A DNA stretch of 7,699 nucleotides from Sandaracinaceae bacterium (lineage in GTDB: Bacteria; Myxococcota_A; Polyangia; Polyangiales; JAFGIB01): the NCBI GenBank assembly GCA_017881145.1, contig JADGRG010000196.1, forward strand, positions 1 to 7,699. Direction: 5' to 3'. Made by a program: the position numbers and the translations under genes. Positions 1-5,578 of the stretch are shown piece by piece. How positions within the stretch are numbered: position 1 is the first letter of the stretch; each line of letters opens with the position of its first letter. The notes under the pieces are model-generated. The model made no database searches. It was not told where the DNA came from and saw only the letters and a program-made list of their open reading frames with translations.

Positions 1-380
1 CGCGCATCGGCTGCGGGCTCGGCGTGACGGCGCGGGTATCGAACTGGGACTTCGCGCTGGCCTACGGGCACATCTTCCAGGAGACGTTGACGGTGGCGAC
101 ACCCGCCTTCAACGACCCAGCGAGGGGCTTCGACAAGCGTATCGGCGCGTCTGCTGCGGGCACGGGTGGCGCCATTGTGCCCGAACAGAATCCGCCCAAG
201 GCCTCACAGATCGACGCCACCGCGCGCCTGGAGCAGGCGGATGCGACCGCCCAACTGGTGAAGTCGGCCGCTTCGAGCTCCGCCACGACGTCCACCGCCG
301 CGATCCCGCGCATCGTGAATGCTGGCGTCTACACCGCTAGCTTCAACGTCATATCGGTAAGCGTGGCTCACCGCTTTTGA
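1..380 (+). CDS. OMPP1/FadL/TodX-type outer-membrane transport protein, C-terminal fragment (5' end outside window)
   Basis: The frame is open from the left edge (reading RIGCGLGVTARVSNWDFALAY) to TGA at 378-380, giving about 125 visible residues. The GTG at position 24 is in frame but internal, so the real start lies outside the window. Visible features fit the last strands of a FadL-type beta-barrel: alternating strand segments such as WDFALAYGHIF, a long polar Ala/Ser/Thr loop, and a closing stretch VNAGVYTASFNVISVSVAHRF-like that ends in Arg-Phe. A terminal aromatic residue is the usual barrel-assembly signal of outer-membrane proteins. Known members of the family import long-chain fatty acids or aromatic hydrocarbons across the outer membrane; the substrate cannot be read from this fragment. 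The last 32 bp overlap the 3' end of ftsH on the other strand. Family call by pattern resemblance only. Confidence 0.72.
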   Translation, partial: RIGCGLGVTARVSNWDFALAYGHIFQETLTVATPAFNDPARGFDKRIGASAAGTGGAIVPEQNPPKASQIDATARLEQADATAQLVKSAASSSATTSTAAIPRIVNAGVYTASFNVISVSVAHRF

Positions 381-2202
381 TCTCAAGAGCTGGCTTCACA
401 TCTTTGAAGATCTCGGTCAGCTCCGCCTCGGTCAGGGTTTCCTTTTCCAAGAGGCGTGCGGCTCCGCTTTCGAGGGCGTCGCGGCTGCTTGCGATCAGCG
501 CGCGGGCCCGTGTGAATGCCTGATCCACGATGCTGCGGATGGCGGCGTCGATTTCGCGCGCCGTGACTTCGCTGTAGGTGCGGCGCGAGAAGCCGCCGCT
601 CATGGGTCCAAGCAGAGGCGATTGCTCGGTGTCGTAGGCGACGTGACCGAGCTCGGGGACCATCGCGTAGCGGGTGGCCATGGAGCGCGCGATCTCGGTC
701 GCCTTGCTCAGGTCGTCGGCGGCTCCGGTCGAGAGATGTCCGAACATCACGTGCTCCGCCGCGCGTCCGCCGAGCAAGACTGTAAGCTTGTTTTCGAGCT
801 CCTCGCGCGTCATCAGGTAGCGGTCTTCGGTGGGCCGCTGCAGCGTGTAGCCGAGCGCGCCGATGCCGCGCGGAATGATCGAAACCTTCTGCACTGGGTC
901 CGTGCCCGGTACCGAACGGGCCACCAGCGCGTGACCCATCTCGTGATAGGCGACGACCTTACGCTCAAAGGGGTTGAGCAAGCGGTTCTTCTTTTCGAGG
1001 CCCGCGATGATGCGCTCGATGGCCGCGTTGAAGTCTTCGAGTGTGACATCGGTGCCGTTGCGGCGCGTGGCCACCAGAGCTGCTTCGTTCACCAGATTCG
1101 CGAGGTCTGCGCCTGTGAAGCCAGGCGTCAGCGCAGCCACGGACTCGAGCGAGGTGCCGACGGCGAGCTTGGCTTTGCGCGTGTGCACCTTGAGGATGTC
1201 GATGCGTCCCAGCTTGTCGGGCCGGTCGACCAGCACTTGTCGGTCGAAGCGGCCGGCGCGCAGCAGCGCCGGATCGAGGATCTCCGGGCGGTTGGTCGCT
1301 GCCAGCAACACGAGCCCACTGGTCGAGTCGAAGCCGTCGAGCTCGACCAGGAGCTGATTGAGCGTCTGCTCCTTCTCGTCGTGGCCGCCCATGTAAGGCG
1401 ATGCGTTGCGCGCACGGCCCAGGGCATCGAGCTCGTCGATGAAGATGATGCTGGGCGCTTGCTTGCGCGCTTGCTCGAAGAGGTCGCGTACGCGAGCTGC
1501 GCCCACGCCCACGAACATCTCGACGAACTCCGAGCCGCTGATCGAGAAGAAGGGCACGCTCGCTTCGCCAGCGACTGCGCGCGCCAGGAGCGTCTTGCCG
1601 GTGCCGGGCGGCCCCACCAAGAGCACGCCCTTGGGCATGCGCGCGCCGAGCCGTCCGTAGGACTTGGGATCCTTCAGAAACGCGACGATCTCTTGCAGCT
1701 CCTGCTTTGCTTCATCCACGCCCGCGACGTCTGCGAAGGTGACTTTGGTGTCGGTCTCGACGTAGACCTTGGCCTTGCTTTTGCCCACGGCCATCAAGCT
1801 GCCGGTGCCGCCAGCGGCGCCGCCCATACGACGCATCAAGAAGGTCCAGACGAAGAAGAAGAGCAGTGCCGGCGCGATCCAGGAGAGCAGCGTCGGTAGA
1901 AAGTTGCTCTCCTCGTGGCGCGAGTACTTCACGCCTGCGGTGTCGAGCTTGTCGGCGAGCTGCGGGTCGACTCGCGTCGTCACGAAGTGAGTCTTGCCGG
2001 CCTGCGCCCGCTTGAGGGTGCCCTGCAAGGTGTCGCCCGCGATCTCGACCTCGGTTACCTTCTTGTCATGCAGGAGCTGTTGAAACTCGCTGTAGGGGAT
2101 GACCGCCACGCTCTGCGCGGCGTGCATGAGCTGCTGCAAGAGCAAAATCGCGGCCAGCGCGACGAAGAGATAGATGACGTGAAAACGCGCTTTGGGTTGC
2201 AT
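349..2202 (-). CDS. ftsH: ATP-dependent zinc metalloprotease FtsH
   Basis: A 617-aa membrane-anchored AAA+ protease that degrades damaged or regulatory membrane and cytosolic proteins. Domains in order: TM1 about residues 8-27; a short periplasmic region (about 28-102) with the PYSEF motif; TM2 about 103-123; AAA+ domain with Walker A GPPGTGKT (197-204), pore loop MFVG (229-232), Walker B IIFIDE (252-257) and second region of homology ATNRPEILDPALLRAGRFDR (302-321); M41 protease domain with zinc motif HEMGH (420-424) and the probable third ligand D497. Every key residue is present and the length is near the family norm (E. coli about 644). The frame stays open upstream to 2739, but I start at ATG 2200-2202: MQPKARFHVIYLF is a typical FtsH N-terminus, and the upstream part would translate the tandem repeat of the divergent gene as Trp-Ala repeats. 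Ribosome site is weak (TGAGAT upstream). Monocistronic here; its tail overlaps the transporter gene by 32 bp. Confidence 0.97.
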   Translation of the reverse strand: MQPKARFHVIYLFVALAAILLLQQLMHAAQSVAVIPYSEFQQLLHDKKVTEVEIAGDTLQGTLKRAQAGKTHFVTTRVDPQLADKLDTAGVKYSRHEESNFLPTLLSWIAPALLFFFVWTFLMRRMGGAAGGTGSLMAVGKSKAKVYVETDTKVTFADVAGVDEAKQELQEIVAFLKDPKSYGRLGARMPKGVLLVGPPGTGKTLLARAVAGEASVPFFSISGSEFVEMFVGVGAARVRDLFEQARKQAPSIIFIDELDALGRARNASPYMGGHDEKEQTLNQLLVELDGFDSTSGLVLLAATNRPEILDPALLRAGRFDRQVLVDRPDKLGRIDILKVHTRKAKLAVGTSLESVAALTPGFTGADLANLVNEAALVATRRNGTDVTLEDFNAAIERIIAGLEKKNRLLNPFERKVVAYHEMGHALVARSVPGTDPVQKVSIIPRGIGALGYTLQRPTEDRYLMTREELENKLTVLLGGRAAEHVMFGHLSTGAADDLSKATEIARSMATRYAMVPELGHVAYDTEQSPLLGPMSGGFSRRTYSEVTAREIDAAIRSIVDQAFTRARALIASSRDALESGAARLLEKETLTEAELTEIFKDVKPALEIKSGEPRLPI

Positions 2203-2221
2203 GACGATGATCTCAGGCAGA

Positions 2222-2249
2222 TGTATAGGCCCACAATGCGATTTCCCAA
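2222..2249 (-). promoter_or_regulatory. Candidate sigma70-type promoter for ftsH
   Basis: On the minus strand a TTGGGA box (2244-2249) is followed after 16 bp by TATACA (2222-2227), each matching 4 of 6 consensus bases. Transcription would begin near 2215, leaving only about 12 nt before the ftsH ATG. It lies in the 125-bp gap between ftsH and the divergent peptidase gene, which must hold the ftsH promoter if the gene is monocistronic. No heat-shock-type box was convincing. Inference from motif resemblance only. Confidence 0.28.
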
Positions 2250-2314
2250 AGCAGCACTTAGCGCGGCTGGGCACGTGGTGCGCTCGACCGTGGTGGTTTT
2301 TCGCTATGCTGCCC

Positions 2315-2320
2315 GGCGGA
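2315..2320 (+). promoter_or_regulatory. Ribosome binding site that favours the second of two ATGs
   Basis: GGCGGA at 2315-2320 sits 7 nt before ATG 2328 but only 1 nt before the in-frame ATG 2322. Normal spacing therefore selects 2328 as the start of the clan-CD peptidase, giving MKALLVAG and 509 aa instead of 511. Confidence 0.5.
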
Positions 2321-2327
2321 TATGTCC

Positions 2328-3857
2328 ATGAAGGCTCTTCTCGTTGCAGGCTGCGTGCTCGTCTTCGCCATGGCGGCTCGGCATGTGCTGCCGCTGCGTG
2401 AGCTGGCGGCGTCCGAGCGCGTCCTAGCGCCAACACGCCGTTCCACGCCCACGCCCACGCCCACGCCCACGCCCGCGGCCCCCGTGCATCCCGCGCAGCC
2501 GGACAAGCAGAAGCCGGGTGATGCGCCTTCGCACCTGCGTTATCTGGCCATCGGGGGCGGGGCGACGCCCGAGTCGACCGAGGTCTCGCTCGAACAGGAT
2601 CTGCGCTTTGCTGAGCAAGTGCTGCCAGGGCCAGGGCGCTTGCTCTTCGCGGGTGGCGCAGATGCGATGAGCGTACGAACTCTCGATCCGACCATCGACG
2701 AGGGCAGCCTGCTCTCGCGTCTGGGCAGCCTTTTCTCACCGCGCAACGGACGCACCAGCCGCTATCGCAAGACCGCGCTCAACGCTGGGCCGGCGACACT
2801 CGATCGCTTGGAGCGTGAGCTCGGACGCGCACTGGCCGACGGCAAAGACCCGCTGCTCGTCTACATCGCAGCGCACGGCGAACAGGGCGATGTGGCTCGC
2901 AACAACCACGTGGTGCTCTGGGGCGGTGAGGCGCTCGGCATACAACGGCTGGCCAAGCTGCAGGCTGGGCATCGTCGTCCGCTGCGTCTGGTGATCGCGA
3001 GCTGCTTCTCAGGCGGCTTTGCGGAGCTGGCGTTCGAAGATGCGGATCCGAAGCAGGGCATCACGCAAGCGCCTCGTTGCGGGCTCTTCGCCGGCACCTG
3101 GGATCGCGAGACCAGCGGCTGTGACCCGAACCCCGATCAGCGAGCGCAGGAGAGCTACAGCTTGCACATGCTGCACGCGCTGCGCCGCGAGGATCGCGAT
3201 GGCAAACCCCTTGCCAAGGGCGAGGTCGACTTCGACGGCGACGGCAAAGTCACGCTGCTCGAAGCCCACACCCGCGCTCGCATCGCTTCGACCTCCATCG
3301 ATGTGCCGACGACCACCTCCGAGCGCTACCTGCGCGAGGTGCAGAAGTCCAAGTCCAAGCCGGAAGCAAGCCTCTTGCCCGAGGATGCCGCCGTGGTCGC
3401 GCAGCTCGGCGCGCGCCTGGGGCTCCTGACGCAAGATGCCGTCGAGCAGCGCTTTCGGAGCTTGGAGCGCACGCTCGACCAAGTAGATGCCGAGTTGGCC
3501 TTGGCCGAGGAGGCCTTAAACCACGCCCACGCGCTCGTCTCCGGCCTCTTGCTGGGACGCTTTCCTGTGCTCGATGACCCCTACCATCCGGACTTCGCCA
3601 CCACCATCGCCACCAACGCTGCAGCGATCCAGCAGCTCCTCGACGCCTCAGTGGAAGCGAAAGCCTACGCCAGCGCGCAGGAGCACGTCGATGACCTGGA
3701 CGAGCGCTTCGCCGTGCTGCAGGTGCAGGATTCCGTGGTGCTGCGTCTGACGCGTGCCTACGAGACTCTGCAGCTAGCGGCGGCGCTCAAAGCGCAGGGT
3801 GGAGCGAACCTCCAGCACTACAAGCAGCTGCTCGCCTGCGAGCGCGGCATGCCGTAG
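2328..3857 (+). CDS. Exported clan-CD (C13/C14-like) cysteine peptidase with EF-hand calcium loop
   Basis: A 509-aa protein (numbered from ATG 2328). Residues 3-16 form a short hydrophobic export segment with an AMA site at 14-16, so it is either a secreted protein or membrane-anchored. A Thr-Pro linker (about 40-49) follows. The core has the clan-CD dyad: a hydrophobic strand LLVYIAAHGE with His183 (codon 2874-2876), then LVIASCFSGGF with Cys226 (codon 3003-3005). This His-Gly ... Ser-Cys order is that of caspases, legumains and bacterial C13/C14 relatives. Cys251 and Cys265 could form a disulfide in the periplasm. Residues 301-312 read DFDGDGKVTLLE, a full 12-residue EF-hand loop with Asp at positions 1, 3 and 5 and Glu at 12 (3228-3263). 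The last 150 residues are helical with coiled-coil character (about 370-405 and 435-490). Known of the clan: cleavage after Arg, Asp or Asn, often activated by autocleavage or calcium. Calcium control here is inferred. Substrate unknown. It is divergent from ftsH and convergent with the aminomutase gene. Confidence 0.8.
   Translation: MKALLVAGCVLVFAMAARHVLPLRELAASERVLAPTRRSTPTPTPTPTPAAPVHPAQPDKQKPGDAPSHLRYLAIGGGATPESTEVSLEQDLRFAEQVLPGPGRLLFAGGADAMSVRTLDPTIDEGSLLSRLGSLFSPRNGRTSRYRKTALNAGPATLDRLERELGRALADGKDPLLVYIAAHGEQGDVARNNHVVLWGGEALGIQRLAKLQAGHRRPLRLVIASCFSGGFAELAFEDADPKQGITQAPRCGLFAGTWDRETSGCDPNPDQRAQESYSLHMLHALRREDRDGKPLAKGEVDFDGDGKVTLLEAHTRARIASTSIDVPTTTSERYLREVQKSKSKPEASLLPEDAAVVAQLGARLGLLTQDAVEQRFRSLERTLDQVDAELALAEEALNHAHALVSGLLLGRFPVLDDPYHPDFATTIATNAAAIQQLLDASVEAKAYASAQEHVDDLDERFAVLQVQDSVVLRLTRAYETLQLAAALKAQGGANLQHYKQLLACERGMP
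2443..2472 (+). repeat. Hexanucleotide tandem repeat, five exact copies of CCACGC
   Basis: Five perfect 6-bp units lie in frame in the peptidase gene and encode the Thr-Pro linker just after the export segment. A unit of 6 bp adds or removes two residues (one Thr-Pro) without a frameshift, so the linker length could vary between strains. The linker probably spaces the catalytic domain from the membrane or provides an exposed, extended tether. Seen directly; the variability is inference. Confidence 0.9.
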
Positions 3858-3864
3858 TGCGCAC

Positions 3865-3902
3865 AAGCAAACGCCCGCCCCGCTGAGCGGTGACGGGCGT
3901 CT
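3865..3902. terminator. Bidirectional hairpin terminator candidate between convergent genes
   Basis: A long imperfect hairpin fills the gap between the peptidase stop (3857) and the aminomutase stop (3929). Outer arms GCA (3865-3867) and TGC (3900-3902), then ACGCCCG (3869-3875) with CGGGCGT (3892-3898), then inner CCGC (3878-3881) with GCGG (3885-3888) around a TGA loop. Neither side has a strong T run; the minus-strand side is followed by GTTTGCTTG, slightly richer in T. The position between two convergent stops supports a shared terminator. Confidence 0.6.
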
Positions 3903-3928
3903 GCCGTGTTGGTGGTACCGAAAGGCTC

Positions 3929-5398
3929 TCACATGACAGGCAAGCGTCGGCGCGTCTGTGCGCCCCAGCCGTGAGGTAGGCACTGGGGGTCCAGGCCGGC
4001 GGCCATGACGGCGTTGGTGATCAGGGTCGCGTGCTCGCCCGGGTCGGCCCACTGCCGGCGGCCTTCTTCGGGCAGCAACTCGATCGGGTCGAAGTAGATG
4101 TAGACGGCGTTCTCGTCCACGTTCGGCGAGCGGAACACGCTCACCCCGGTCGTGCGGTCGTAGTGCTCGAAGGAGTGCACGTCGCGCTTGCCGCCGCCGC
4201 CCGGTGCGTCGAGCACGAAGGTCGGCGTGTTGAAGCCGGCGGTGATGCCACGGACCTGCTTCTCGATCGCCAGGGTCGTGCCGAGCGTGGTGCGCAGGTC
4301 CTCGACGCCGGGCACCAGATCGTGCTGGTAGACGTAGTAGGGCTGCACGTTGATGTAGGAGAGGCGCTTGACCAGCATGCGCAAGAGCGCCGGGTCATCG
4401 TTCACACCGCGCAGCAGCACGCACTGGTTGCGGATGGTGATGCCTTCGCCGTAGAGCCGGCGCGTGGCTGCCTGGGTGATCCAGGTGATCTCGCGCGGGT
4501 GCGAGATGTGCGTGTGGATGACGACTTCCTTGCCGAGCTTGCGACCGCGCTGAGCGACGCCCACCAATGCCTCGACCCACTCGTCGTCGCTCAGGAACTT
4601 GGCTGGCTGAACCGCCAGCGCCTTGGTCGCAAAGCGCATGCGACGCACGTGCGGGATGTCCAAGAGCGTGTGACCGATGTCCGCGATCTGGTCCGCGCGC
4701 AAGTTATGCACGTCGCCGCCGCTGACGACGATGTCTTCGATCTCGTCGTGGTTACGGATGTGCTCGAACGCGTCCTCCCAGCGTTCCGGCTTGGCGCGCA
4801 GGTGGTACTTGGAGACGCCTTCGGTGTCGCCGCCGACCGAATAGGAGCGCGTGCAGAAGCGGCAGTAGACGGGGCAGAGGTCGAGCGCCAGGAATAGCGC
4901 CTTGTCTGGATAGCGATGGACCAGGCCCGGTACCGGCGAGTCGCTGCGCTCGTGCAGCGAGTCGTAGCCGACCATCGGGTGGTCGGCGATCTGTTCGGAG
5001 CCGAGCGGCATGAACTGCTTGCGAAGCGGATCGCTGTAGGGGTCGCGCCAATCGATGAGCGACATCACATAGGGCGAGATTCGCAGGCTCATGGGCGCGC
5101 GCTCCAGGCCAGCTTCCACATCGCGGAAGAAGGGCAGAGGGAGCAAGTCACCCAGGGTGGCAGCCAGTTTGTCTACGCGTGTGACCGCGTGTTGGCTCTG
5201 CCAGTGGTGGTCGAGAAAGGTTGCAGTAGAGACATCCCGATAGGCTGGGATGTGCCGCCAGAAGTCCCCTTCGAGCAGTTGCCGGTGCGGGTGGCCTTCA
5301 TTCGAGGTCGTCGCAAGATTTGAGGTTTGGCCTAGACCCGGAGGTTCGGCGTCATCTTCTGCGATGACGGGGCTGGCTTCAGACATCTCGACGTCCAT
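3929..5398 (-). CDS. kamA: Lysine 2,3-aminomutase family radical SAM/PLP enzyme (KamA-like)
   Basis: A 489-aa cytosolic enzyme expected to move an alpha-amino group to the beta carbon (L-lysine to L-beta-lysine in the namesake) using a 4Fe-4S cluster, S-adenosylmethionine and PLP. The cluster motif CPVYCRFC gives Cys175, Cys179 and Cys182, followed by Thr-Arg (Arg184 matches the substrate-carboxylate Arg134 of the clostridial enzyme). SGGD is at 226-229. QHD gives Asp360 and LDAPGGGGK gives Asp397 and the PLP lysine Lys404. Spacing 360-397-404 equals the clostridial Asp293-Asp330-Lys337 spacing exactly. Those two Asp bind the lysine side-chain amine, so lysine is favoured over glutamate. Differences: the clostridial CRHC is CRFC here, and the 40-residue N-terminus is low in conservation. 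Start: ATG 5396-5398 has AAAGG 12 nt upstream; MSEAS at 5386 is an alternative. The frame extends further to 5599 but that part crosses the likely promoter. It is divergent from the tandem ATP-grasp gene. Confidence 0.9.
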   Translation of the reverse strand: MDVEMSEASPVIAEDDAEPPGLGQTSNLATTSNEGHPHRQLLEGDFWRHIPAYRDVSTATFLDHHWQSQHAVTRVDKLAATLGDLLPLPFFRDVEAGLERAPMSLRISPYVMSLIDWRDPYSDPLRKQFMPLGSEQIADHPMVGYDSLHERSDSPVPGLVHRYPDKALFLALDLCPVYCRFCTRSYSVGGDTEGVSKYHLRAKPERWEDAFEHIRNHDEIEDIVVSGGDVHNLRADQIADIGHTLLDIPHVRRMRFATKALAVQPAKFLSDDEWVEALVGVAQRGRKLGKEVVIHTHISHPREITWITQAATRRLYGEGITIRNQCVLLRGVNDDPALLRMLVKRLSYINVQPYYVYQHDLVPGVEDLRTTLGTTLAIEKQVRGITAGFNTPTFVLDAPGGGGKRDVHSFEHYDRTTGVSVFRSPNVDENAVYIYFDPIELLPEEGRRQWADPGEHATLITNAVMAAGLDPQCLPHGWGAQTRRRLPVM

Positions 5399-5452
5399 GT
5401 TCAGGATTCGCCTTTCTGCAAGTCGCCGTGCGGCGCTCGCACTCGCATGTAG

Positions 5453-5473
5453 ATTGTCGCTACTAGCAACAAT
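5453..5473. promoter_or_regulatory. 21-bp near-perfect palindrome, candidate operator
   Basis: Arm ATTGTCGCTA (5453-5462), one central C (5463), arm TAGCAACAAT (5464-5473). Nine of ten arm positions pair. It lies in the 180-bp region between the divergent aminomutase and ATP-grasp genes, in a stretch more AT-rich than the surroundings. Size and symmetry fit a binding site for a dimeric helix-turn-helix regulator. No regulator gene is present in the window. The alternative is a short stem in the transcript, but its placement upstream of both genes favours an operator. Confidence 0.5.
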
Positions 5474-5481
5474 GAAGCCAA
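5453..5481 (-). promoter_or_regulatory. Candidate promoter for the aminomutase gene, overlapping the palindrome
   Basis: On the minus strand TTGGCT (5476-5481) is followed by a 17-bp spacer and GACAAT (5453-5458), each 4 of 6 to the sigma70 consensus. Transcription would begin near 5446, about 48 nt before the ATG at 5398. The palindrome covers the -10 box and most of the spacer, the classical position for repression. It also argues against a start upstream of 5398. I found no equally good promoter for the plus-strand gene. Confidence 0.33.
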
Positions 5482-5566
5482 GTACTCGGTCAAAGCAATT
5501 TTGAGTGTCGAGGTGTAAGCGCGACGCAGCGCTTGGCTCGGTGCTTGCACAGCGCGCGGCTCGTCC

Positions 5567-5572
5567 AAGGAG
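5567..5572 (+). promoter_or_regulatory. Strong Shine-Dalgarno site of the tandem ATP-grasp gene
   Basis: AAGGAG ends 6 nt before ATG 5579. It is the best ribosome site in the window and fixes the start of the 680-aa protein, whose first residues MRIAFTHN form the expected first beta strand of a Ddl-like N-domain. Confidence 0.8.
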
Positions 5573-5578
5573 TCGTCC

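Noticed and set aside
622..1899. A 425-codon open frame on the plus strand opposite ftsH
   Set aside because: It is a mirror of ftsH codons in a GC-rich genome; the translation is Arg/Ala/His/Glu-rich with no recognisable domain, and the opposite strand has every FtsH motif.
2328..2357. Possible lipobox VAGC near the start of the clan-CD peptidase
   Set aside because: The Cys would be residue 9, leaving too short a hydrophobic region before it, and the hydrophobic stretch continues after it. A signal peptide or anchor ending near AMA fits better.
2203..2739. 179-residue N-terminal extension of FtsH
   Set aside because: It would run through the divergent peptidase gene, translate the hexanucleotide repeat as Trp-Ala repeats, and precede the normal FtsH N-terminus at MQPKARF.
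3929..5398. EpmB (EF-P lysine aminomutase) or glutamate 2,3-aminomutase
   Set aside because: EpmB is shorter (about 340 aa) and usually near efp, absent here; the glutamate enzyme replaces the two lysine-binding Asp residues, which are both kept here.
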